DNA of 32,739 nucleotides from a virus. Made by a program: the position numbers and the translations under genes. How positions within the stretch are numbered: position 1 is the first letter of the stretch; every line of letters begins with the position of its first letter. The notes beneath the pieces were generated by a model. It ran no database searches and had not been told where the DNA came from. It saw only the letters and a list, made by a program, of their open reading frames with translations. Below, in pieces: positions 7,509-16,700 of this stretch. The stretch covers positions 1 through 32,739 of IMG/VR virus record IMGVR_UViG_3300008459_000205; one strand, written 5' to 3'.

Positions 7509-8048
7509 ATGATTAAAGTTAAATTCATTCAAACACACCCAGATGCGAAACTTCCAACCCGCAATAATCATGGCATGCTTGACGAAAGTATTCCAATCGA
7601 TGATTCACAAGAACAAGCAACGTTTGGTTTTTATCGTTTGCGCAATAATGGCGATACTGGATATGATTTATATGCTGTGGATGATGTAAAAATCCCTGGA
7701 ATGGGAATTGCTGTTCATGGTCAAGATCTTAGTGTCAATTCGGCTGTTGTTCCTGTAGGTTTAAAGCTTGCAGAGATTCAAGATGGGTATTGGTTTCGAA
7801 TTGAAGCTAGATCTGGATTAGGATTTAAATATTCAGTGCAACCACATTTTGGTATTATTGATAATCAATATCGAGGTGATTTAGGCGTCAAGATGTACAA
7901 TTTATCAAGCAAAGACTATCAAGTCAATAAAGGAGATAAGATTGCGCAGATTGTATTCTATCCTATTATTTCAGTGCAAATGTCATTCACAGACGAAGCA
8001 ACAGAATCAGCACGAGGTGAAAAAGGATTCGGCTCAAGCGGAAAATAA
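7509..8048 (+). CDS. dut: dUTP diphosphatase (dUTPase)
   Basis: A 179-residue trimeric-type dUTPase, which hydrolyses dUTP to dUMP and pyrophosphate to keep uracil out of phage DNA and supply dTMP synthesis. All five motifs are present: I GDTGYDLYA (48-56), II RSGLG (101-105), III around GIIDNQYRG with catalytic Asp118, IV GDKIAQIV (142-149) and V RGEKGFGSSG (169-178). It is longer than the usual 150 residues, with an N-terminal extension of about 30 residues and a loop near 60-78. It lies in an operon with queD and the clamp loader, with gaps of 2-6 bases and no Shine-Dalgarno. Confidence 0.96.
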   Translation: MIKVKFIQTHPDAKLPTRNNHGMLDESIPIDDSQEQATFGFYRLRNNGDTGYDLYAVDDVKIPGMGIAVHGQDLSVNSAVVPVGLKLAEIQDGYWFRIEARSGLGFKYSVQPHFGIIDNQYRGDLGVKMYNLSSKDYQVNKGDKIAQIVFYPIISVQMSFTDEATESARGEKGFGSSGK

Positions 8049-8050
8049 TC

Positions 8051-8995
8051 ATGTCTACATTCACTGACCTTTTTATCGAAAAGTATCGACCAAAAGTATT
8101 GGCTGATATTGTTCTTGAAGAATCTATTAGAGAAAAATTCAAAGGATATATTGAGAAGAAATCAATTCCCCATTTGCTCTTTGACGGCCCTCCAGGAATT
8201 GGCAAAACATCATTAGCTAAAATCATCACCAATGAAATAGGATGTGATCGGATTTATATCAATGCATCTGATGAATCTGGCATTGATACAATTCGAAATA
8301 AAGTGCAAGACTTTGCACAGACTGTATCATTGAACGATACTATCAAAGTTGTCATTCTTGATGAGGCTGATGGTATGTCTTCAAAAGGCAGTGGATCTTC
8401 CGCTCAAGACATTTTACGGAATGTGATGGAGGCGTACAGTGATAATTGTCGTTTCATTTTGACATGTAATAGTATAGCTAAAATCAGCAAACCATTACAA
8501 TCAAGATGTCAGAGGTTTGATCTGACGCCTCCAATCAAAGGAGTCTTGGGTCGTGTAGTATCAATTCTTTCACAAGAGAACATTACTCTTAATGCTGAAC
8601 AAAAATCATACATCGGGACAATTGTAAAAAGACATTATCCTGATATTCGCACAATTATCGGTATTATTGAGCAATCAATTGTTGGAGGCGAAATCACTGC
8701 AAAGCAAACCGCTGATACTACAAAATCAATTGCCAATGTCATTTTTGGCATGATTCAAGATCAAAAAAGCATCACAGAAATCCGAGAATATGCAATTACT
8801 AAATCAATTGATTTCAATAATGATTATGGTATTCTTCTTCGGGGATTTTTTAATGCTGCAAATGAAATGACAGATGAGAAAAAGAAAAGAGATACTATGC
8901 TTATTATCAGCAAGTATCTCTTTCAACACAGCTTAGTCATGGATCAAGAAATTAATGCCACTGCATGCTATCTTGAACTCATGAAAGCTATTTAA
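8051..8995 (+). CDS. 44: Sliding-clamp loader ATPase subunit (gp44-like)
   Basis: A 314-residue AAA+ clamp-loader subunit close in size to T4 gp44 (319 aa). It loads the gp45-type clamp at primer ends with ATP. Visible motifs are LFIEKYRPKVLADI at the N-terminus, Walker A GPPGIGKT (46-53), Walker B VVILDEAD (100-107), sensor 1 around CNS (139-141) and the SRC arginine-finger motif (151-153). The C-terminal helical collar follows. It starts 2 bases after dut. The small partner gp62 and the clamp gp45 are not in the window. The stop overlaps the convergent gene by 4 bases. Confidence 0.95.
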   Translation: MSTFTDLFIEKYRPKVLADIVLEESIREKFKGYIEKKSIPHLLFDGPPGIGKTSLAKIITNEIGCDRIYINASDESGIDTIRNKVQDFAQTVSLNDTIKVVILDEADGMSSKGSGSSAQDILRNVMEAYSDNCRFILTCNSIAKISKPLQSRCQRFDLTPPIKGVLGRVVSILSQENITLNAEQKSYIGTIVKRHYPDIRTIIGIIEQSIVGGEITAKQTADTTKSIANVIFGMIQDQKSITEIREYAITKSIDFNNDYGILLRGFFNAANEMTDEKKKRDTMLIISKYLFQHSLVMDQEINATACYLELMKAI

Positions 8996-9399
8996 GTTCC
9001 GTAATCGGTGTACTGTGCTTGTGTTGGTTGATCTTTCGGCTGACCTTGCACAGGCACCTGGAATGAATCGTTTTGATTGGCGACGAATTCTAATACGTCA
9101 ATCGGCACAGTAACTGGATTGTGCCAAAGCCCTGGCATTTTTTCTTCGACAATATCAGCGAAGATCGATCCATCACGAATCATGCCATTACCGCTGTGGT
9201 TTGGGGCAATAGCCGAAACGCGAATACGCATGCCATCGGTTCCCATTTCAGAAAGTTTATCAAGGACGTTTTTTCCCATGTTCTTGAAATATGGGTTGCT
9301 CTTCCAATTTTTCTTGAGCTTAACCACATCACCTTCGAGAATTCCACGCTGTTGGAATCGATTTAGTGCGGCTTCGAAAATCTGTTCAAATTTATTCAT
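8992..9399 (-). CDS. Conserved phage protein of unknown function
   Basis: A 135-residue protein. Residues 1-20 form a helix (FEQIFEAALNRFQ). Next comes a basic strand (GDVVKLKKNWKSNPYF) reminiscent of small SH3-like folds, then strands with MRIRVSAIAPN and SIFADIVEE, and a Gln/Pro-rich disordered tail from about residue 112. I recall similar proteins in T4-like phages but no function. Two late-type octamers lie upstream on this strand (CCTAAATA ending 5 bases and TATAAATA ending 26 bases before the ATG), suggesting late expression and perhaps a virion role. Confidence 0.65.
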   Translation of the reverse strand: MNKFEQIFEAALNRFQQRGILEGDVVKLKKNWKSNPYFKNMGKNVLDKLSEMGTDGMRIRVSAIAPNHSGNGMIRDGSIFADIVEEKMPGLWHNPVTVPIDVLEFVANQNDSFQVPVQGQPKDQPTQAQYTDYGT

Positions 9400-9404
9400 A
9401 TATG

Positions 9405-9412
9405 TATTTAGG
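9405..9412 (-). promoter_or_regulatory. Late-type octamer CCTAAATA (with a distal TATAAATA at 9426-9433)
   Basis: On the minus strand CCTAAATA ends 5 bases before the ATG at 9399. A perfect TATAAATA occurs on the same strand at 9426-9433, which would give a leader of about 21 bases instead. Either could serve the 135-aa gene. Confidence 0.5.
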
Positions 9413-9433
9413 GTATAATGATAATTATTTATA

Positions 9434-9964
9434 ATGGCATTAAATCTTAATATTAAAAATCAAGTTCGTCGACCTACTATTCAAAGTGCGACTGATTTGC
9501 CTGTACGAAAGGTTAATAAATTCGTTGATTTAAAATTAGATTTACAGCAAAGTAAAATAGGCAATCCTTTGTATTTCGATCAGACTATGGTCAATGGCAC
9601 TGATATTGCAATTGCTACAGATGAAGAAGCTATTATTGAATTTTTAAGAAACTTCTTCAGTTGCTCGCCTGGAGATTTATTTCTTAACCCAGAATTTGGT
9701 ATTAATCTAAGAAGATATACATTTGAGCCTGTCACTGAAAGAGTGGCAAATGAAATTGGTAATCAAATCAATTCTAATTTTGATGCGTTTGCTCTTTTAG
9801 GCAGGGATAATTTAGTTCGCCTCGAAAAAGTATACATTTATCCTAATGCAGAGCAAAGTCAATTTGAAATAGCAGTGTTATTTCAGATACCATCACTACA
9901 AAAGCAAATAACAATATTTGGTACTATTTCATCACAGGATGGGGTTTACTTTTTCACTAAATAA
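9434..9964 (+). CDS. 25: Baseplate wedge subunit gp25-like
   Basis: A 176-residue protein of the GPW/gp25 family, the lysozyme-like-fold wedge protein that starts sheath assembly. The core runs from about residue 55 (IATDEEAIIEFLRNFF) through the hallmark PGDLFLNPEFGINLRRYTFEP to the terminal strands. An N-terminal extension of about 45 basic residues precedes the domain, making it longer than T4 gp25 (132 aa). The gp6-like gene starts 5 bases after its stop, and the pair is a standard wedge module. Confidence 0.9.
   Translation: MALNLNIKNQVRRPTIQSATDLPVRKVNKFVDLKLDLQQSKIGNPLYFDQTMVNGTDIAIATDEEAIIEFLRNFFSCSPGDLFLNPEFGINLRRYTFEPVTERVANEIGNQINSNFDAFALLGRDNLVRLEKVYIYPNAEQSQFEIAVLFQIPSLQKQITIFGTISSQDGVYFFTK
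9956..9963 (+). promoter_or_regulatory. Late-type octamer ACTAAATA before the gp6-like gene
   Basis: ACTAAATA overlaps the gp25 stop codon and ends 6 bases before the next ATG. It could be an internal late promoter, but coding constraint may explain part of it. Confidence 0.35.
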
Positions 9965-9969
9965 ACACA

Positions 9970-11802
9970 ATGAGTAATATTATTCAAAGAGATGCCGTTT
10001 TGCCTTTGAAAAGCGATAGTTATGCGGCTTTTGATCCAGTTTCTCTTAAAGATCTTTTTAAGAAAAGACTCAATGATTCTGGTATTTTCACAGAGCAGAA
10101 TAATGAAGGTTCAAATTTAGCGGTACTGAATGATTTTGTATCAATGGCATTTGGTTCACTTCTATTTTATCTGAATAGATCATCAACAGAAGGTATGTTC
10201 ACCGAAGCTGATATCTATGAAAATATGAATAGAATTGTTAAGCTAAATGATTATAATCCTCAAGGATATCATGCTGCTAATTTAAGCTTCAGTGTTAGCG
10301 CTACTGCAGATATTCCAATTGGGGCATATACCATTCCTCGATATTCTTATATTAATGTGGTTGGTGATATCAATTACACATTTCCAAAAGATATCAGCTT
10401 TGTTAAATCAGTATCCGGTATTGAATTTCTGCAGGAACCATCAACACAGCAATTACTCTACCAAGGAAAATTTCGCGAATATCCAACAATCACAGCAGTG
10501 GGTGAGTCAAACGAATTAATTTATCTCATTACAGATTCTGGTACAAAAGTAGACCATTTCAATATTCATGTATATATTCAACCATCAGGAACCAATACAT
10601 GGGAATTGTGGGAGTCTACATCTTCATTATATCTTGAAAATGCGAATTCTAAAAGATACGAAATCAGATTCAATGAAAATGAAAGATATGAATTGAAATT
10701 CGGTGACGGTATTAATGGAGTACAATTAACTGCAGGTGATAAGATTGCTATTTTTTATCTGTCTACATTAGCACAAGAAGGTGAAGTAGGTGCTGGTGCT
10801 TTGCTCAATAGCGATCTAGTAGCATTTAATTCAAAAAATTATTCGAGCATATTGAGTAATGTTACGATTACGAATAATTCATTGCCATTGACATACTACG
10901 GATATCTCCTGTTCAATAATGCATACCCTTCGACTTACGCAAGCGACCCAGAAAGTGTTGAGCAAATCCGCAAGAATGCACCAAAGACTTATCGTTCTCA
11001 ATATCGCTTAGTAACGCCAGATGATTTTACATCTTATGTCAAAACTAACTTCTACAACATCATTCAAGATGCAGTTGTTGTAGATAACGATACTTTTGTA
11101 AATGGATATATGAAGAAGATTTACGATTATGGTATTTTAGATCCTTCACGTGAAAGCCGCATTCTTTTCAATCAAATTAATTTTGCTGATGCCTGTAACT
11201 TTAACAATGCGTATATCATCGCAGTTCCTCGTCAAGTTACTGGTTCCTTGTATACATCATATCTAACAACATCTCAAAAAAGACTCATATTAAACACAAT
11301 TAATAACTCAAAAACAAAGATACATACAGTCGAACCTGTTATCATGGATCCAATTTATATGGCATTTGATGTTGGCATTCCGCTATACGGCAATCAAATT
11401 AGCATGGCGGATTTGGGTACAGCCGAATTAGTAATTCAAAAAGATCCAAATTTAAGAGTTAATAATGCTTCGATTGTTGAAAATGTTGCTGCGATTATCG
11501 CTGAATATTTTGCGCGCAATAATATGTCTCTTGGAAAGTCTATTGATCTTTATGAAATCAACAATCAAATTTTAGGCGTGCCTGGTGTTCTTAGCTTTAG
11601 AACACAGCGAATTGACACGCCAACGATATCAATCGAAGGTTTAGGCTTGGTATCATATTCTCCTGTATATGGATTACCGTCATTTATATCTGCTAGATCA
11701 AACTTATCATTCTTTGAATTTGGATATCTAGTACCAAACATTACTTCTAAAATTCGAGTATTAGAAACTGCAGCAAATCTATCAAGATCAGTTCCTTATT
11801 AA
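9970..11802 (+). CDS. 6: Baseplate wedge subunit gp6-like
   Basis: A 610-residue baseplate J/gp6-type protein, near T4 gp6 in length (660 aa). In T4, gp6 dimers form the continuous ring around the inner baseplate. The family core is visible as an N-terminal helical part (NLAVLNDFVSMAFGSLLFYLNR), beta-rich middle strands (YELKFGDGINGVQLTAGDKIAIFYL) and the hallmark Y-R-S/T-Q-Y-R-L-V-T-P-x-D-F segment near residues 343-355. Then come VEPVIMDPIYMAFDV and VENVAAIIAEYF, the usual C-terminal half of gpJ-like proteins. It follows gp25 and precedes two large baseplate proteins. Confidence 0.9.
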   Translation: MSNIIQRDAVLPLKSDSYAAFDPVSLKDLFKKRLNDSGIFTEQNNEGSNLAVLNDFVSMAFGSLLFYLNRSSTEGMFTEADIYENMNRIVKLNDYNPQGYHAANLSFSVSATADIPIGAYTIPRYSYINVVGDINYTFPKDISFVKSVSGIEFLQEPSTQQLLYQGKFREYPTITAVGESNELIYLITDSGTKVDHFNIHVYIQPSGTNTWELWESTSSLYLENANSKRYEIRFNENERYELKFGDGINGVQLTAGDKIAIFYLSTLAQEGEVGAGALLNSDLVAFNSKNYSSILSNVTITNNSLPLTYYGYLLFNNAYPSTYASDPESVEQIRKNAPKTYRSQYRLVTPDDFTSYVKTNFYNIIQDAVVVDNDTFVNGYMKKIYDYGILDPSRESRILFNQINFADACNFNNAYIIAVPRQVTGSLYTSYLTTSQKRLILNTINNSKTKIHTVEPVIMDPIYMAFDVGIPLYGNQISMADLGTAELVIQKDPNLRVNNASIVENVAAIIAEYFARNNMSLGKSIDLYEINNQILGVPGVLSFRTQRIDTPTISIEGLGLVSYSPVYGLPSFISARSNLSFFEFGYLVPNITSKIRVLETAANLSRSVPY

Positions 11803-11805
11803 TCC

Positions 11806-13725
11806 ATGGCTAATTTTGTAATAACTCCAGCGCTTACGGGCTATGCCTCTATAACACAATTCACCCTTTCTGCGATTGGTGTTACGAAATCAAACTGGGC
11901 AATTGGTGACGGCACGATAGCTTCAAGCCCAACAAATATCTATAAGAAAACATATGAGCAACCAGGAATTTATCAGGTTAGCTTATTAGGAAATGATACA
12001 ACGCTTACGTCGGCAATTTCTGTTAGAAATTTTTTACCAGAATCAATTTCATTAAGAACATCATCGATAACAGGAGCAGCCGCATCTGCAGTTACTTTAA
12101 TTATTGATGTAACTTCAAACCAAAGCGGACCTATTGATATTGACCTTTATGCAAAAAACTCATATAGCACCCCATATCAATTTGATGAAAATTTATGGTC
12201 TCATCTGAATGCAAATTGGAAGTTTTTAAATGATGGACGAATTCCAACATCACGCATAACCGTAAACCCAACGAGTGTATATTACAGTAGCGCTTCTGGT
12301 ATAACATTCGATTCACAATATCCATTTATAGGCACCACTGCATCTGTAACGGCATATTATTATGATGATTTACCAAGCAGTCCTTCTGGCATTGACGTCA
12401 TAGTAACAAGACAATTTTCAGATACGATTAATAGCAATGTATCTGCTGCTGGATTAATTTTCTTATCAGCAAGCCCACCCACATCTCTTAATGTTACTAT
12501 GGATGGAGTTTCAAGTCTAAATCCATTTTATTGGATAGGCGGCAATATTCCTTATGTGATATCCATCAATGCAACCCAAGGGATATTAAAATATTTTCCA
12601 TTCAACACAACATCAAGCATAACTGCAAAAGCATCAATATTGAATGATACAAATAGTGACATCACATCGAGCTTTACATTTGAATCGAATACTAATCAGA
12701 TTATTAAAAAGTACAATGACGATGGATATACACATGCTGGAGGATATTCTAGGAATATTGCTAAAACAAGTACATCATCGTTAAATGTAAAAATATCAGC
12801 CAGTGCATTGTTTAGTATCAATTATAAAACATTAGGTCAGATATTTTTCAGTCCGTTAACATCCGTTGTATCGTATACATTAACTGGCATATCTTCGCCA
12901 TTTGATATCTTGCCTCTTACTCATAATAGCTTTCGTAGATTCAATGAAAGCAATAATTTTACATGCCAGTTAAGAGACTTTGTCAATGCACCTGTATTGA
13001 AAAATAGCGAAAATTTCTTTGTTAATTATTTAGAGGTTTTATTTGGCGGTGAACCGATCGACACTGAGCAACCTGGGCAGAAGATAATGGAAAGAATTTC
13101 TAATTTTTCTAAAAACCATCATGACGTCGAGACTGCAAATTTAAGACAATTTTTAAGTCTTGCAGAACAAATTGATTTGAATGTTGAAGACTTTGGAGTT
13201 TCATACCCCTCAAGACTAGCTCGAGTGATGGATGTTGCGTCATGCCCTCGTAAAAAGGTTTGGGGTGCGAGATGCCCTTGCAATGAAAATTTCGGATGCT
13301 CAAATTGTTGTGGTGATATTTGTAAGGTTTGTGGTAAAGATCGTACTAATAATTTAGGCGCACAATTAGCACTATCTGCTACTGTCAATGTTGGTACCCC
13401 TATTGTTGTGCAATATTTGCAATACAATGGCACTAAATATGATTTATATCATCCCAGAACAGTAGGAGCGTTATCATCATATGCAGTTTCCTCTCTTTCA
13501 GCCACTGGCGACTTCAAAATCCCATTAACAACACATTACAAATTCTACACCTACATTGACAGCCCTGCAAATAATCAAGTAGAGGGTCTAATTAATTGGG
13601 ATGACGAATATACAACCATTTCTGAGGCAGCTTCTTCAGAAAATGATTGGTATGGTGATAATCAAATCATAGACAGCTTATTCAATCTTGAACTCCATCG
13701 CGGATTAAATATCATCGACGAGTAA
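11806..13725 (+). CDS. Baseplate/tail structural protein with PKD-like and Cys-rich domains
   Basis: A 639-residue protein whose ATG lies 3 bases after the gp6 stop. Residues about 25-80 resemble a PKD/Ig-like domain (WAIGDGT, later YEQPGIYQVSLLG). Residues 90-390 are beta-rich repeats. Residues about 400-475 are helical (VNYLEVLFGGEPID to LSLAEQIDLNVEDFGV). A tight cluster of eight cysteines (480, 490, 492, 498, 501, 502, 506, 509) follows and could bind zinc or an iron-sulfur centre. The end is again beta strands. I recall Cys-rich modules of this type in baseplate proteins of T4-like marine phages. Position suggests a wedge protein filling the gp7/gp8 niche. Confidence 0.75.
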   Translation: MANFVITPALTGYASITQFTLSAIGVTKSNWAIGDGTIASSPTNIYKKTYEQPGIYQVSLLGNDTTLTSAISVRNFLPESISLRTSSITGAAASAVTLIIDVTSNQSGPIDIDLYAKNSYSTPYQFDENLWSHLNANWKFLNDGRIPTSRITVNPTSVYYSSASGITFDSQYPFIGTTASVTAYYYDDLPSSPSGIDVIVTRQFSDTINSNVSAAGLIFLSASPPTSLNVTMDGVSSLNPFYWIGGNIPYVISINATQGILKYFPFNTTSSITAKASILNDTNSDITSSFTFESNTNQIIKKYNDDGYTHAGGYSRNIAKTSTSSLNVKISASALFSINYKTLGQIFFSPLTSVVSYTLTGISSPFDILPLTHNSFRRFNESNNFTCQLRDFVNAPVLKNSENFFVNYLEVLFGGEPIDTEQPGQKIMERISNFSKNHHDVETANLRQFLSLAEQIDLNVEDFGVSYPSRLARVMDVASCPRKKVWGARCPCNENFGCSNCCGDICKVCGKDRTNNLGAQLALSATVNVGTPIVVQYLQYNGTKYDLYHPRTVGALSSYAVSSLSATGDFKIPLTTHYKFYTYIDSPANNQVEGLINWDDEYTTISEAASSENDWYGDNQIIDSLFNLELHRGLNIIDE

Positions 13726-13734
13726 GTAGGAATA

Positions 13735-16700
13735 ATGGCCGAAATCTTAAAGAAGTTATCTCAGCAAAGCAATGGAATCTATGAAAAGCAATATAATGCT
13801 AATCTAGCGAAAGGCATTGTTAATGATGTCCCTTTGGATTATAATCGGCCATTTACATTTTTAGAATGGTCTGCTGCAAATCCAAGCATTGCATCGACTA
13901 TTGCTAAAAAAGTATATGAGGAATATGTTAGCGGTTGGTACAATAATAGATACGATAAAACAACAGCATCTGAATTGCTCAAATCACAATATCGCCAGGT
14001 GATCGAAAGACTTCAATTTGTTTTCAAGGATGATCCAGAATTCAAAAAAATAGCAAATGCTAATCTTGATGACCCATATGACTTAGAAATACTCATTCCT
14101 GTTGTTTCTAAAAAACTTCGCGACATTGCATTATATTATGTAGATCAAAGAGCAAATGCAAAGAAAAGCAAGATCAAGTATAATATGGCAGGCAGTAGCT
14201 CTGCATTAGAAAAGCTATTCTACGAATATATTCTTAAAAATTATACTGCTTCGAAATATCAAACTACGGTAATAGAGCAAAGCGCATTTGCTAATTTACC
14301 TCAATTATCAGCTATTAAAGACGATTTTAAAATTGTCATTCAAGAACTATACGATACATCAATCTATCAAGATAAAAATCCAAAAACTACATATAGTGAT
14401 ATTACTACGAATTTTATCAAAGATGTTTGTAATAATGTAGAAGGCGAACAATATTACAATTCATTGGGTGTATATGATACGGTTATTAATAATCCTTTGT
14501 TTTTTGATCTTGCTGATTATGTATCCGATGTAGCGAATCTAACATTAAGTGCTACTGTAAATTTAGACGGAATTGATAGTAATAAGTTAAGCGAAATTGA
14601 AGCAACTGCAAAATATTTAGGCACTGATTTATATTATGTTAGTGGTGGGTATTATATACCCAAAGTCGATGAAGTGACGATTAACATTACATCAGGTAGC
14701 AATTTATTTTATTGGCCATCTGGTGAATTTGTATATCGTGGAATTACTAACACAGAATATGCCGCATTGCCTATTAATGATAGTCAATTTGTGCTATTTG
14801 GAACAGCTGCAGCTGATTATGAAAATGCCGATAAAATTTTCGTCAATAGATGTGGTTATGGAATCCAAGGTGCATGGTTATGCAAAGTATCAGAAGTAGA
14901 CCGTGAAGATACATTTAAGATTGAAATGCAAGGAGCTCTAAAATGTGAAGGGCGCACTATTATGAGATTTCCTTTTCCTGGTCGTGGATATTTTGTGGAT
15001 GGAGAATGGACTGGTGTACAAACTAACGGTCTAATCAATAAGACATACTTTACAGATACTGAAATCGCTGAGCTAGAAGGTCTTTATTGGAATACCACAA
15101 TCAATGAAGTATTATCATCCACAAAACCCGTTGCGATTAATGATAGCTATTTAGCAGCCGATGGGGCACAGGCCGGATCATTATATAGCCAAGCAGATCA
15201 TTTCTTCATTCGCGATACAACAAATGCTACTCGCATTGAGGATGAAAATCCTAATGGAGTATTCAATAATAATGTTCGTGACTATTGGTTATTTAAATTT
15301 GAAAAAACTGAACTACCAGTAGTCGCATCATTAGAGCTAAGCAGCACCGTTACTACTGATAAAGGAACACATATTTTTTGGCCATATCAAAGCTTCCAAG
15401 GAGCAAGCGAATACAAGCCACTTCCATCATACATCACAAGACGAAATAAAATAGCACTGCCAATTGCATTGTCAGGTCTTGATGTTCATAAAGTATTCGG
15501 TGCTGCAAAAGCAGGAACAAGTCATTTAGATTCTGATGTCATTCTCAAACTTGACAATTGTGGGAATGTAGTTGCTGCTGCATATCTCAAAGGACAAACA
15601 ATTCGCAATTTCAATAGCACTCAATTTAATGAAAAGGTGTTTACAAATAAACATCTTGAGCCTTTCAATTATACACTTTTATCAGGCACTATACAACCAG
15701 GTTTAACATTTCAAGCATCGCCGGGAATTGTAACGCCATTTTTATGGCTTGCTAATGGTTCAAAATTCGGTGATGTTAATGACATACCGCCATCTAAAAT
15801 AAATGATCTGCCTGCATTCACAGGCCATAAACATGAACCAAATTGCCCTTATCTTCGTAAGGATTTGCAATCACTTTATTACTATCAGGATGAAATAAAT
15901 CACACATCTGCGTGCGAATGTAAAGCTCTTAACTATTCTCCATTTGGCCATAAAGGAAATAGATTAGATTCTTATAATGCACTTACTGATTTAATTTTTG
16001 AAATAACAAATCCGTTAGACTTTGATAAATTTGAAATAACGGAATGGCGTGATAGCTTAGGAAGAAGCTGGCAAAATAGCGATCGTATTGCATATTTTAA
16101 ACTCGATGCTGATAATAAATTTGTTGATCTTGGATGGGGTACTGGCAAGTGGATAACACCAAATGGCAACGAATTTGTTCTGCGTCCTGGTGTAATGTAC
16201 GGTTATTACCGCAATAATAAATTACCTTGCTTGGTCACGAATTCGGATTTGTATTTTATTCTTAATCATTTATATTGCAAGCCAAGAAATTATCTTTCAG
16301 TAAAAGAAGAGCTTTGCTATAGTGAAGAATTTATCTTTGACTTCACTCCTCGTTGGGTTGATCTTACAGTAGATAGTGATGTTGATATTCAAAATTGGAA
16401 ATCGAGAGACTACACCGCATCGGATCTAGTATTATCTCCTGGCGATCATATTGTATATTTGCATCGCAAGCAAAATGATTTCGCCATTCAATGGGATGAT
16501 GGTTCTGTAAAATCATCAAAATATAATCTATTAAATTTTATATGGCAAACTAAGCTATATGGGTGGGATTACAAATATAACAAATGGACTGGATCACCTA
16601 ATACACTAGGAGCTAAACCGTATTGGGCATTAGCTGATTCGTTTTGTGGAAATGATCATTTTAATTTGTCAATAGGCAATCATCGACGTTTAGTGCAAAA

